From positions 124,001 through 188,000 of the forward strand of contig NZ_JAEEGB010000006.1 of assembly GCF_016316925.1 (NCBI RefSeq): a stretch of DNA of 64,000 nucleotides. Reading direction: 5' to 3'. Positions 45,514-54,623 of the stretch are shown piece by piece. A program made the position numbers and the translations under genes. The stretch is from Clostridium aciditolerans (GTDB taxonomy: Bacteria > Bacillota > Clostridia > Clostridiales > Clostridiaceae). Numbering within the stretch: position 1 is the stretch's first letter; the number at the start of each line of letters is the position of its first letter. The notes under the pieces are model-generated. The model searched no databases, was not told the DNA's origin, and saw nothing but the letters and a program-made list of their open reading frames with translations.

Positions 45514-45576
45514 TTTCCTGTAAAAGCAACCATAAGATATATCTAAGCAATGGCTCTTTATTGCTTTTACAGGAAA
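45514..45576. repeat. 16-bp perfect inverted repeat with self-complementary centre
   Basis: TTTCCTGTAAAAGCAA (45514-45529) and its exact reverse complement (45561-45576) enclose 31 bases. That centre contains CCAT/ATGG arms and the palindrome AGATATATCT. It is longer than a normal terminator and lies between convergent genes; it could be a miniature repeat element or a cruciform. Confidence 0.5.
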
Positions 45577-45667
45577 TTTACCTATCTTTAAATATTTCTT
45601 TCCTTCACAAAACACTTCTGCATTATAAGCTCAAACTATTTCCTAAACATTTCAACAATTCTACTTT

Positions 45668-46777
45668 TTAGTAATGTACACGCACTAACCAAAATCTTAT
45701 ATCTTTATCGCTCCATCCAAGATCCCATGGAACTTTGTCTCTATCCGTATTATGACAGCTAACTAACGAATATCCCTTTGAATCTGCTCCTGTCACTACA
45801 GAAATATGAATTATATCCCCTTTCTTTTCATATGCTACAAAATCCCCTGGCAAAAGATTATAGGAAGCTTTATATACCTTATCATAATTCCCATAGGTAA
45901 TAACTGATGCCCTTCCACTGTTGACCATATAATTTTTAAATCCATCTGCATTAAGCCATGCTCGTGTTGCATCTTTACTATCATAATTCCACGAGGAGTC
46001 CTTTCTGAATTTACCTCCCTCAAAGAGAATTTGAGATGCAAAGTTTGCACAATCTCCACCTTCTAGATTATAATTTCTATATTTATTATTATACTTATAA
46101 TCCTGTTTTTCTTCTTTTGCAATACCACAATACTTATCAGCGTATTGTACAGCCTTTAGTCTTCTTTTGTTGATTCTGGAAAAATCTCTTTCACTCTTTG
46201 ATAAAATATATTGTCTTATAGCGTTAGCTTTTAAGTTATCTAAATATAAAGAATCTCCAAATGGATCCTTATACCATTCCTTTACTATTACCCAATCACT
46301 ATCTCTTTCTGCAAGTTCAATAGTATGATATGTTCTAATTCCTGAAGTATTTATTTTCTCTTGTTGATTTTCGTATATATATTTATACTCTGTTGAACAT
46401 TCAAGATCAACTGAATATCTATAACCATCACTTTTAATTCTTCTAATCACTATAGTAGGATTAATCTCAGTAAATCTAACGCCTTGCTTTTCTTCCCAAC
46501 TACGAATGTATTTTAACTTTTTTGCTTCATATTCATATGCCCACATCCCATACTTTGTTTTTGTGTCATAAATAGATTTAATTAACTCTAAATCTCCGCT
46601 TAATATAGCCTTATTTCTGTTCACAAAAATATTTTGTACAATTCCTCTAATGTCCTCATTGGAATTAATAGCTTTTGCCGACACTGAAGTGCACTGAAAT
46701 ATAAAGGCAAAAATTATAGTTTTTATTATTAGTTTTATTAGATTAAATTTAGAATTTTTCACTATAGAACTACTCAT
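45668..46777 (-). CDS. exported protein with C-terminal amidase (Amidase_6) domain
   Basis: A 369-residue exported protein with an N-terminal signal/anchor helix (residues ~14-33). Residues ~45-190 form an NTF2-like region. Residues ~205-369 match the clostridial/bacillar Amidase_6 domain, with catalytic-type Cys in GGDCANFASQ and His in GDIIHISVVTG. It probably acts on peptidoglycan or peptide amides outside the cell. AAAGGAG precedes the ATG. Confidence 0.85.
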   Translation of the reverse strand: MSSSIVKNSKFNLIKLIIKTIIFAFIFQCTSVSAKAINSNEDIRGIVQNIFVNRNKAILSGDLELIKSIYDTKTKYGMWAYEYEAKKLKYIRSWEEKQGVRFTEINPTIVIRRIKSDGYRYSVDLECSTEYKYIYENQQEKINTSGIRTYHTIELAERDSDWVIVKEWYKDPFGDSLYLDNLKANAIRQYILSKSERDFSRINKRRLKAVQYADKYCGIAKEEKQDYKYNNKYRNYNLEGGDCANFASQILFEGGKFRKDSSWNYDSKDATRAWLNADGFKNYMVNSGRASVITYGNYDKVYKASYNLLPGDFVAYEKKGDIIHISVVTGADSKGYSLVSCHNTDRDKVPWDLGWSDKDIRFWLVRVHY

Positions 46778-46849
46778 TTATTTTACTCCTTTATCTGAGA
46801 AATAAAATCCAATTAACATCTTTTGAAATTTGCATCAATATCTAAAAAG

Positions 46850-47788
46850 TCATTTTAAAACTTCATTAATTTTTTCAATATAATTTTTTACAGAAGGATC
46901 TTCATAAGGTGCACCACTATACCACTCCTTGTCATTAAGCTTACCTCCAAAATATCGGGCCTTTAATATTATCTCTGGTCGATATTCAAAATGAAGAATA
47001 TCAAAATGTCCCCATTTTCCACCCCATATAAAGTTGTTTTTTTCAAATATTTCTACTAATTCTTTTGGATAAGAAGCTATTCTTTCCTCTCCTTCTTCTC
47101 TTGATGCCCATTTCCAATAGTCCCTTTTATCTCGTGCTAGATCAATAGCAATTCCAAAGGAGTGGGGACTTAGTTGGTCTGTTCCTGCAATCAGACGATA
47201 GTTAAAGGTACCACTGCAAGGATATAGGTATGCTTTAATATCTCTTCTTTCTTTTATAATAGGCATTAGCTCCCTCATAGCATTCTGTAGTGATTCTGCT
47301 GCTTTATTATTATTATTAAACTGATAGTTTTCATATCCTAAACTAACATTTTTTAGATTAGATTCAATCTGTTGCTTAGACTCGCCATAAACTTCCTTTA
47401 ATAAATCATATACTCTGCGGCGTCCAGGATCAAAATCTTCTTCCATTAAGCTTTTGCTATAAGAAAGCGGATATTCTTGCTCCATCATATCTTGCAAATC
47501 TGGGTTACTTAACTTTTTTTTAAAATTTTTGTTTTTCTTGTCATCATAAAGTATCTTTCTTCCTGATTCCATCACCAAATATACTTGTCCATTCTCTTCT
47601 TTTTCAATATTTGTGATATATTTTGGGTAAGCCATCATTAAACATAAAAGATCCCTCTTCATAGTTTGATAGTATTCAATAGTATTTGTATCACTAGAAT
47701 CATTGTTTAAAATTAGTGTTTTTGCCCTAAAGCTTATATTACTAAATAAAACAAGTATTACTACATAGACAGCTGCTACTTTTTTCAT
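46850..47788 (-). CDS. M15-family D-Ala-D-Ala-type peptidase
   Basis: About 312 residues with a signal peptide. The C-terminal zinc peptidase domain carries the M15 ligands: HSFGIAIDLA (His and Asp) and GGKWGHFDILHFEYRP (third ligand His in HFDILHFE). It is related to VanY/endolysin-type carboxypeptidases that trim wall peptides. The ATG at 47788 lies behind AAAGGA; the frame's ATG at 47800 is too close to that site. It neighbours other exported wall-related genes on the same strand. Confidence 0.85.
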   Translation of the reverse strand: MKKVAAVYVVILVLFSNISFRAKTLILNNDSSDTNTIEYYQTMKRDLLCLMMAYPKYITNIEKEENGQVYLVMESGRKILYDDKKNKNFKKKLSNPDLQDMMEQEYPLSYSKSLMEEDFDPGRRRVYDLLKEVYGESKQQIESNLKNVSLGYENYQFNNNNKAAESLQNAMRELMPIIKERRDIKAYLYPCSGTFNYRLIAGTDQLSPHSFGIAIDLARDKRDYWKWASREEGEERIASYPKELVEIFEKNNFIWGGKWGHFDILHFEYRPEIILKARYFGGKLNDKEWYSGAPYEDPSVKNYIEKINEVLK

Positions 47789-47971
47789 AATTACTTTCAT
47801 CCTTTAATAAGTTTATTCTAAAACTATACATCTTTAAAAATTAAATATACTGATATACTCTTGTATAAGGGTTCACATTTTATATACTTCCCAATGATCC
47901 TATATAGTATGTACAAATAAAAATATTTCTATGATTAAAATTTTCCTAATAAACATAATCTATACATAAAA

Positions 47972-48001
47972 AAGCTATGTTAGGTTAAACTAAAATAGCT
48001 T
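47972..48001 (-). terminator. terminator of the 209-residue exported protein gene
   Basis: 12-base arms (47972-47983 and 47990-48001) with one mismatch, followed on the minus strand by TTTTTATG. Confidence 0.65.
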
Positions 48002-48029
48002 CTTTATTATTTATAAATAAGTATTAAAT

Positions 48030-48659
48030 TTACATAATATCAAAATCTTTTTGAATATCTATTATTCTCCATCTACCATTTTCTTTACTTACTATAAGTG
48101 TTGCATGCCAGTTATATGTATCAGAAGCTGATGTTACTGCTTTAAAAACTATATTATATTTCCACGTTGATTCATTAGGTCTTTCCTTAGCAATATTGTA
48201 GCTTTCAATCCAGGGACTTGAGAATCCAGTTACCCAACTACCTCTTTTTTCCGCCAATTCTTTAAATTTTTCTTTTAATGGTGCATTGAGAGTGGAATAT
48301 TGTAATACACCATTTCTTTCCTTAACTCCCTGAGCCCAGAGTTCGGCAATCTCATCTGGAGTTTTGGGATTATAATTATCTATAAACTTTTCAAATAATT
48401 TTATTCTACTTTCAAGAGCTATCTTTTCTGTGTCATAAAGTCTTACCTTATTTTCATTTTTATCATAAAACACATTAAACCCAAAATCTCTTTTTAAGGC
48501 ATCTTGAGATACATATACTTTACTATCTTTTAGTATATATTCTCCATTATTTTCAACCTCTTTATCTCCAATAAGCACATGAACTGGATCTTTGGCAGAC
48601 ACAAATCCTGCAGTAAATGACATTACAAAGCAAATAAGTAATACCACTATTTTTTTCAT
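48030..48659 (-). CDS. exported protein with copper-amine-oxidase-like N-terminal domain
   Basis: 209 residues. A signal peptide ends near GFVSAKD. Residues ~27-75 resemble the CuAO-N1 stalk module (VLIGDKEVENNGEYIL, then VYVSQDAL and FYDKNENKVRLYD) common in clostridial surface proteins. Residues ~80-209 look NTF2/DUF4829-like (WHATLIVSKENGRWRIIDI). Function unknown; probably envelope-associated. Confidence 0.7.
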   Translation of the reverse strand: MKKIVVLLICFVMSFTAGFVSAKDPVHVLIGDKEVENNGEYILKDSKVYVSQDALKRDFGFNVFYDKNENKVRLYDTEKIALESRIKLFEKFIDNYNPKTPDEIAELWAQGVKERNGVLQYSTLNAPLKEKFKELAEKRGSWVTGFSSPWIESYNIAKERPNESTWKYNIVFKAVTSASDTYNWHATLIVSKENGRWRIIDIQKDFDIM

Positions 48660-48736
48660 ATCAGCACTCCTTAAAAAAACTACTTATGTATATTTTGCCT
48701 ATTTTTTTTAAATTTATGATTATTAAAATAAAAAAA

Positions 48737-48763
48737 TAAAGGAACAGCTTTATACTGCTCCTT
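48737..48763 (-). terminator. terminator of the Yip1-like gene
   Basis: 10-base arms (48737-48746 and 48754-48763) with one G-U pair, followed by a T7 tract on the minus strand. Confidence 0.8.
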
Positions 48764-49432
48764 TTAAACTAAAACTCCAATAGCTATCCTAATAACATAA
48801 AGTCCAAACACAATAGCTGATGATTTTTTTATATTCATTTTATAAACAACTGAAGTCGCAATAGACACTAAAGCTGCACTCCATATTACAAATATATCAA
48901 GACATGAAAGCAATTTATAAATAGTACTTGTCTCACTTACTGATGAACTTAAAAACATAGCAAAGCTCGTTGTAACATTTTTGATATTTTGAGGTTCTGT
49001 AAACATTATAACTACTGCTCCCACTATCCCGCCTATAATCATAGGTATATAAGCTAAAATATTTACAGCTAATAATTGTTTAAAGTTTCCCTCTTCCTCA
49101 ACAAACATAGTTACAAGCTTGATTAATGCTGTTATTATCACTGCAATTACTATCGGTGAAAGCATTGATGTAATTATAATAGTAGCTATAGTTGTTTTTC
49201 TAACTATTGGAACAAGATTTTCAGAAAAATTTGGTGCCTGTTGAAAATTCAACATTGCGAAACCTACAACTTTTGGTAATTCAATTATCGAAATGATTAA
49301 TTGTACTAATGTTATAGGTATTAAATACTTTAATATTTTAGGATTATCACTTACTCTCTGTAATGCTGCTTTTGGTTCTACTATAACCCCAATAATATTT
49401 TTAAAAACTCCACTTATATCTTCTTTAGACAT
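48764..49432 (-). CDS. Yip1-family membrane protein
   Basis: A 222-residue protein with five predicted membrane helices and the Yip1-type start (FKNIIGVIVEPKAALQRVSD). Bacterial Yip1 proteins are membrane proteins of unclear role. It lies about 100 bases downstream of the DUF2207 gene on the same strand, so the two may be co-transcribed. Start at ATG behind GGGGGAAG. Confidence 0.8.
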   Translation of the reverse strand: MSKEDISGVFKNIIGVIVEPKAALQRVSDNPKILKYLIPITLVQLIISIIELPKVVGFAMLNFQQAPNFSENLVPIVRKTTIATIIITSMLSPIVIAVIITALIKLVTMFVEEEGNFKQLLAVNILAYIPMIIGGIVGAVVIMFTEPQNIKNVTTSFAMFLSSSVSETSTIYKLLSCLDIFVIWSAALVSIATSVVYKMNIKKSSAIVFGLYVIRIAIGVLV

Positions 49433-49534
49433 CTAAACTTCCCCCTAATATAAAATATTGATATTTTTAAGCATTTACGCTTTATCTTATACTGGCTAAA
49501 TTATATATATGTTAATAAATTTAGCTTTATGACT

Positions 49535-51307
49535 TTAGAATCCTCCTGCGCCGCCGCCTCCAGCACATCCTCCGCTATCTCCAGAGGAGTATCCTCCCCC
49601 ATCACTAGTACCTGAACTGCTGGAATTATACAGGCTATCTTGAATTATATTATGCTCATTGTTCATATCAAGCCAATAATACCAATATAAACATGAATCA
49701 TAATAACTCTCTTCTCCTACACCCTTATCTTTAAATTTAATATTGAGTTTTTCAAAAATCCTATCATTAACACCTAAAGACACAGCATAAACTAAATATT
49801 TATCTATGGTTTCTATGCTATTTAAATCCTGATCTTTAATAAATCTATTATCATCTAAATATTTTTTAAATACTTTCCACCTCCTAAGTTGGTTTTCACC
49901 ATAAACACTTTTTTTACCCCATAGCGAAAAACTGAGTATAGTATTAAATAAAGCCGTAATTAATCCTATTATAAAAATTAGACTTCCATAAGCTAAGAAA
50001 ATAACCATTACTGCTATTTCAGTAACAAATATACTTACAAATACTTTAGCTAATTTTGCTGCATTTTTGTCATAATAGCCTTTTTTGTCAAACTCATGTT
50101 TGACCATAACCTTCCACTTATAAAAGTAATCAAAAAATTTATCTCTATGTTCTTTACTGTAATTCTCTATATCCCCTAATTCAACCTTTACACCATTACC
50201 TATGTAATCTATAAACCACCTTATAGCAAACTTTTCATGGGATAGCAGATTATCATCTATATTTCTATTTTTTATTATTACATAGTCGCCGTGTCCCAAG
50301 TCCTTCATACACAAGTATTTTTTTCTAATTAGGTCTAATATGGTTGCTATAACATCTCTCTCATTTATTATATTTTTATATAATTTGCTTGCTATTGCAG
50401 GTGTGCAGTCATCTGGGAAAGCGTTATAATCGTCCTCTATTTTATTTCTTTTTATTTTTAGAATGTATGCTCCCAAGATTAAATTTAAAACAAAAGCTGC
50501 TGGACCTATAATATTCCCAATAGACCTTATATATTTTTTTCGGTTTTTTTCATCTTCAATTGCCTTTTGATTAGCACTTTCCTCTTCCAATATTCTATTT
50601 AGAGCATTTTCTCCAACTATATTAGTTGATAGAGGTATTGTCTCTTTTGGAAATAAAAATCTTCCTTCTATAGGTGTTTTAGCTTTTACCCTCTCACCTT
50701 TAATATTAAAAACATTAGAATCTACTATTGAAGTTTCCATAGTATCTATAGGTCCTCTAGAAAAAATTTGCAATTTACTTCTATCGGCTAACTTTTCTAT
50801 TGTTAGATTTATATTGAACTTATCTATTGTATTCTCACTTTGGTCTCCCCAAAATCTATAACGCAGCTCACCAATGTCATTATATTTTACAGCTACATTC
50901 TTAAGTTTATAGTATATTTTAAATTTCTTATTTGTATCTTTAGCTGGAGAATAAATCTTTAAATTATAGATATCTCCTGACTTTAATATTTGATATACCC
51001 CATCTTGTCCATTTTTAGCATCTTCTACTTTATTAAATTCTCTTTCTCCTGATGATGTCAGTTCAGTTACTTTTATATCCTGAACTCCTCCTGAGTACTT
51101 TGTATTTATTTCTCTGTATACGCCATTAAAATCTCCACTCATTTTAAATCCAATAACTTCTTCTATATATAAAGAACCATCCTCTAACAATTTTGAATTT
51201 ACATCTAAGCTATTTATACTAATTTCTTTAGCATATACTTTAAAGTCTAAAAAAATTGCAAATAAAAAAATAAGTATAATTGGCAAATACACTTTCTTTT
51301 TGCTCAT
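49535..51307 (-). CDS. DUF2207 membrane protein
   Basis: 590 residues: signal peptide (residues ~1-26), a large extracellular beta domain (residues ~27-220, VYREINTKYSGG and the YRFWGD motif of DUF2207), and a membrane helix near 265-285. A cytoplasmic region follows, then two helices near 415-460. A Gly/Ser-rich tail ends GGCAGGGGAGGF, which is typical of the family. GAGGAG precedes the ATG. Function unknown; the family is widespread in Gram-positive envelopes. Confidence 0.85.
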   Translation of the reverse strand: MSKKKVYLPIILIFLFAIFLDFKVYAKEISINSLDVNSKLLEDGSLYIEEVIGFKMSGDFNGVYREINTKYSGGVQDIKVTELTSSGEREFNKVEDAKNGQDGVYQILKSGDIYNLKIYSPAKDTNKKFKIYYKLKNVAVKYNDIGELRYRFWGDQSENTIDKFNINLTIEKLADRSKLQIFSRGPIDTMETSIVDSNVFNIKGERVKAKTPIEGRFLFPKETIPLSTNIVGENALNRILEEESANQKAIEDEKNRKKYIRSIGNIIGPAAFVLNLILGAYILKIKRNKIEDDYNAFPDDCTPAIASKLYKNIINERDVIATILDLIRKKYLCMKDLGHGDYVIIKNRNIDDNLLSHEKFAIRWFIDYIGNGVKVELGDIENYSKEHRDKFFDYFYKWKVMVKHEFDKKGYYDKNAAKLAKVFVSIFVTEIAVMVIFLAYGSLIFIIGLITALFNTILSFSLWGKKSVYGENQLRRWKVFKKYLDDNRFIKDQDLNSIETIDKYLVYAVSLGVNDRIFEKLNIKFKDKGVGEESYYDSCLYWYYWLDMNNEHNIIQDSLYNSSSSGTSDGGGYSSGDSGGCAGGGGAGGF

Positions 51308-51710
51308 ATATATCTTCTCCTCATTTAGCTTTAATTTTTGCTTTTGCGTGTTTTATGAATAATTACATATATTATGACATTCACTATATATTAAATACCA
51401 ATATTATAATCAATATACTTGAATTGTATTTCATACAATTATACCTCATTTTATCCATAACTTTCAAACTATGATTTTATGCCTCTTCTTATATCTAACT
51501 TTTTCCTTATAATTCATATTATATATAAGTGCCTTATTATTTATTTAGATTTAATAAATTCTTTATAAACAGAATTCTTAATACCAAAGAGTTTGTCTAC
51601 GACCACTAGACAATTCTATTCTTTAGATGCTTTAATCAGCGTATTATTAAAATAAGCTAACAATACATTTGATACATCATATACTATTACCATAAGGAGG
51701 ATGATATTAC
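51308..51710. other. intergenic region, divergent genes
   Basis: No supported gene in 403 bases. The only structure seen is a short hairpin, GTCTA/TAGAC, at 51595-51613. The minus strand there reads GGTCGTAGAC, a 10-mer also present in copy 1 of the structured RNA element at 9781-9790. Confidence 0.5.
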
Positions 51711-52592
51711 ATGCAGCCTTTAAATGCTTGGTCTTCGAATATTTTCCATAACAAATCAGAGAAAATTTATAATTATGTAAAAAAACATCATAAGATTAGT
51801 TTTGTTGTTTTAGGGGATAGTCATTTAGTATGTACTGGAATTAGAAATAATCAATATATTATAGATTCGAATGGTCAGCAGTACGAAAAGATTCTAAAGC
51901 ATATTTTAAAAAACAAAAAAATTAATCCAATGTTTATCGTCCATGGTGGTGATGCTGTTAATGCTGGAGATAATCCTGATAGCTTTGCCGCTTTTGCCCA
52001 AGTTACTAAAAGTATATTAAGCAGTAGCAATCTTCCTATTTTCGTTTCTCTAGGCAATCACGACTATAATAGATTTGATGCTAGTAGCCAAAACTTTAAA
52101 TCTTATATCGGTGCAGTACGAGGTATTATTCCTATTCCTGGAACATATATAAAATATATTTACCTAAATACTCATTTTTCCGATGCCCCAAAGAATGATT
52201 ATTTTGCAAAATTTAGCGAAAGTGATATAAAGCTTCTTCTTGCTGAAAAAGAAATACTAAACAATAAGTATCATTATATAATCGATTTTCATACACCCTT
52301 AGGAAATTCTTCATCTTTTCTAACTCTTAATGACCATGAGTTATCCTTCCTAGAAACAACTAAATTTTTAAACAGTATTAAGAACTTAAATGTTATCGGT
52401 ATATTCTGCCACCATAAGCATATATCCTATAAAGCTAAGATTAGAGTCCATAATTCAGATGATTCTATACGTTATGTGGTAAGCGGCTGCGGTGGAAATC
52501 ATAATAATAACGAAAATTTTAGCTATTACTATATAACTATAGATACTAATAGTTTTAAAATGACAAGCTGTAAAAAATATATAGTATCTTAG
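51711..52592 (+). CDS. metallophosphoesterase
   Basis: A 293-residue calcineurin-like phosphatase. Metal-binding motifs appear in order: LGDSH (residues ~36-40), GGDAVNAG, GNHDYNRF, DFHTPLG and, near residue 235, CHHKH in place of the usual GHxH. No signal peptide is seen. GGAGG precedes the ATG. The substrate is unknown; relatives include phosphodiesterases and acid phosphatases. Confidence 0.88.
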   Translation: MQPLNAWSSNIFHNKSEKIYNYVKKHHKISFVVLGDSHLVCTGIRNNQYIIDSNGQQYEKILKHILKNKKINPMFIVHGGDAVNAGDNPDSFAAFAQVTKSILSSSNLPIFVSLGNHDYNRFDASSQNFKSYIGAVRGIIPIPGTYIKYIYLNTHFSDAPKNDYFAKFSESDIKLLLAEKEILNNKYHYIIDFHTPLGNSSSFLTLNDHELSFLETTKFLNSIKNLNVIGIFCHHKHISYKAKIRVHNSDDSIRYVVSGCGGNHNNNENFSYYYITIDTNSFKMTSCKKYIVS

Positions 52593-52703
52593 GTTACTAT
52601 CTAAAAAAATATAGATATATCAACTTCGATACTTGACTTAAACAAAGTATCCCTATGAATACCGCTAATTAGTCAAGCACCTAGGTTACATATCTATATT
52701 TTT
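52590..52703. repeat. paired 14-bp inverted repeat with internal alternative stems
   Basis: AAAAATATAGATAT (52605-52618) pairs exactly with 52690-52703 around 71 bases. Inside, ATACTT/AAGTAT (52629-52634 with 52645-52650) and TTGACT/AGTCAA (52633-52638 with 52671-52676) share two bases, so they are mutually exclusive in full. TAGGTTAC is repeated at 52590-52597, covering the phosphatase stop, and at 52682-52689. It may be a two-way terminator, a small RNA or a miniature element. Confidence 0.45.
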
Positions 52704-52709
52704 ATATTT

Positions 52710-53354
52710 TTATTCTTCTAAAACTACTGAACCTTCAATTAAATATTCATATATATCATCTACCTTGAAGTTACCAAAGGAATAATTTGAAAGATATGAA
52801 TTTAATGGTACATAGTTTAATCCACTCCAATAGTTTTTCCATAGAATTTCTTTACCTTTTTCATCAAGCATAGAGTTAAAATACATAGATCTAGCTTGCG
52901 ATACAACTTCCATGTTTACTTTTATCACTCTTGTTAAGTTTTCCTGTATTAATTTAAACTTTTTGACGCTTTCTAACTCCCAGTTATACTTTCTAGAAAC
53001 TTTTATACAAGTATCATAATCACCAAATGCATATACAGCGGACATTCTAGAAGGATATAGTGGATAAAATTTTTCTCTAATTCGTTCTGCATCGTATTCG
53101 ACACTAAACTCGTTAATTACAGAGGTGTAAAATGGAGAGGATATATTCATATCATTAGTAGACCTTTTATATGGTAAATATTTAACTCTTCCCTTAATGT
53201 ATTTTTCTAAAAAGGATTTATCATGTCTACACATAGTATACGCTGAAGAAGAAAATGTTCCCGTAGATCTTAAAGCCTGTGCCGTTAAAGGATTTTCAGT
53301 ATCAACAAATATATAAAAGCTTTCTGGAATATCTGACTTAGTATTAAGCAACAT
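52710..53354 (-). CDS. protein of unknown function, 214 residues
   Basis: A soluble protein with no signal peptide. It begins with a frame-consistent ATG behind GAGGGATG. The central PSRMSAVYAFGDYDTCIKVS segment recalls DUF2441-like proteins, in which a PSR motif precedes a short helix, but the match is not firm. The C-terminus is acidic and aromatic-rich (NYWSGLNYVPLNSYLSNYSF). No operon partner is evident. Confidence 0.6.
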   Translation of the reverse strand: MLLNTKSDIPESFYIFVDTENPLTAQALRSTGTFSSSAYTMCRHDKSFLEKYIKGRVKYLPYKRSTNDMNISSPFYTSVINEFSVEYDAERIREKFYPLYPSRMSAVYAFGDYDTCIKVSRKYNWELESVKKFKLIQENLTRVIKVNMEVVSQARSMYFNSMLDEKGKEILWKNYWSGLNYVPLNSYLSNYSFGNFKVDDIYEYLIEGSVVLEE

Positions 53355-53540
53355 AAAACATCCCTCTTTTCTTTAATTAAGAACAAGCTACTTTATGTAT
53401 TACATCCATATTAGTATCATATTTTAATAGGGGGATTATTGTTCCATAAATAATATAGATTTCTTTAAAAACACATCAAAAATTATATACTTACTTCATT
53501 GTTATCTATTAATCTTAAATAGCTTCTTTTAATATCAACA

Positions 53541-53567
53541 CCCCCATGAAACACTATTTCATGGGGG
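53541..53567 (-). terminator. terminator of the histidine-rich protein gene
   Basis: Perfect 11-bp arms (53541-53551 and 53557-53567) with a 5-base loop, just past the stop. Confidence 0.8.
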
Positions 53568-53580
53568 ATATATAAACTAA

Positions 53581-53901
53581 TTAATCATTAACTACTTCTA
53601 CTGTTCCTCCAGCTTGTCTAATAGAACTCATAATCCCTGCCAAAGCACCATTATGAGAGCAACCACCTAAAAGTGGAACTCTAACTATTAAACATATTCC
53701 TGCTGGAGAAGATAATTCTATAAGATTTAGTAAATTTATCACAGCTCCTGCAGGTATATTTATTCGAAGCACTGTTAGTCCTCCTACTGGCGGCTTGCAT
53801 CTATCTTTACAATGATGATGATGATGATGGTGATGAGGATGATGAGGATGATGATCACACTCATATCCTATTGTTGAACTAGGTGAAGATACATATTCCA
53901 A
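53581..53901 (-). CDS. histidine-rich small protein, 106 residues
   Basis: Starts at TTG behind AGGAGGTG. Residues ~15-35 form a metal-binding-like tract, CDHHPHHPHHHHHHHHCKDRC, framed by cysteines. The rest is a hydrophobic domain (GGLTVLRINIPAGAVINLLN, then PAGICLIVRVPLLGG) without a clear transmembrane helix or signal peptide. Family not recognised. The tract suggests nickel, zinc or copper storage or buffering; this is inference. It is monocistronic with its own terminator. Confidence 0.75.
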   Translation of the reverse strand: MEYVSSPSSTIGYECDHHPHHPHHHHHHHHCKDRCKPPVGGLTVLRINIPAGAVINLLNLIELSSPAGICLIVRVPLLGGCSHNGALAGIMSSIRQAGGTVEVVND

Positions 53902-54026
53902 TTAAAAATTCACCTCCTTTTGTTTTTCTACTATATAATATTAGTTAACATAAAAATTGTTACTAAATTTATATTAGAATTGAACAGGAACTATAATTCG
54001 TTGGTAATGATAATTTATCTTATGAA

Positions 54027-54057
54027 AAAAGGTATACCACCAAGCGGTATACCTTTT
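54027..54057 (-). terminator. terminator of the flavin-oxidase-like gene
   Basis: Perfect 12-bp arms (54027-54038 and 54046-54057), 7-base loop, T-run on both strands. Confidence 0.85.
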
Positions 54058-54065
54058 CATAAAAT

Positions 54066-54515
54066 TTATCCTCTATATAATTCATCAAACATTGCTCTAA
54101 AGAAATGTTTAGTTTTATCAGTTCTATGTTTACTACGAATACCATCAGTAACTATTACTGTAGGAGTCGTATCACTTTTTATCTCTTCAACTTTAAATTC
54201 AATCATACACATTGCCGAATTACCTTCCATCGGTTCCCTTACAACCTTTGCAGTTCCCTTTATACCAACTGCTATATCAGTACCTTCTGAAACTGTAATA
54301 AAAGCTTTTCCATTATCTTTAATGTTTTCTGTTGTTTTATGTATACTCATTAATGCCACTCTTACAGTTTTGTCGTCTGGAGCAGCTATTAGATGAACAG
54401 GCAAAGCATGCGGAAATCCTTCATTTGTAACAGTTGAAAGTATAATCGTTGTTAACTCCTTATTAAATAATTCAACAATCTCTTTAGACATTGAAGTTCC
54501 TATAATTTTACTCAA
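54066..54515 (-). CDS. pyridoxamine 5'-phosphate oxidase-family (FMN split-barrel) protein
   Basis: A 149-residue protein starting at TTG behind GAGAGGATG. It has the split beta-barrel pattern of FMN-binding PNPOx-like proteins (TTIILSTVTNEGFPHALPVH, then VRVALMSIHKTTENIKDNGK). It probably binds FMN or heme and may reduce or buffer small molecules. It follows a MarR regulator on the same strand after a terminator-like hairpin, which suggests regulation by that protein. Substrate unknown. Confidence 0.8.
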   Translation of the reverse strand: MSKIIGTSMSKEIVELFNKELTTIILSTVTNEGFPHALPVHLIAAPDDKTVRVALMSIHKTTENIKDNGKAFITVSEGTDIAVGIKGTAKVVREPMEGNSAMCMIEFKVEEIKSDTTPTVIVTDGIRSKHRTDKTKHFFRAMFDELYRG

Positions 54516-54600
54516 TTAAATCATCCTCTCGTATTACTGATCTACTTAATTTTAATTGCATGCAAATAATTTGTCAACAAATAAATTCATAAAAAAATAA

Positions 54601-54620
54601 GTGTTGACATATACCAACAC
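54601..54620 (-). terminator. terminator of the marR-type gene
   Basis: GTGTTG/CAACAC arms (54601-54606 and 54615-54620) followed on the minus strand by a T7-rich tail. Confidence 0.6.
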
Positions 54621-54623
54621 CTT

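Noticed and set aside
51590-51620. GGTCGTAGAC 10-mer as a further copy of the structured RNA element
   Set aside because: The match is limited to 10 bases, which also form a small local hairpin; no flanking similarity was seen.
53920-54396. 158-codon plus-strand frame opposite the flavin-oxidase-like gene
   Set aside because: It is the antisense of a clear PNPOx-family gene and has no ribosome binding site; it also crosses that gene's terminator.
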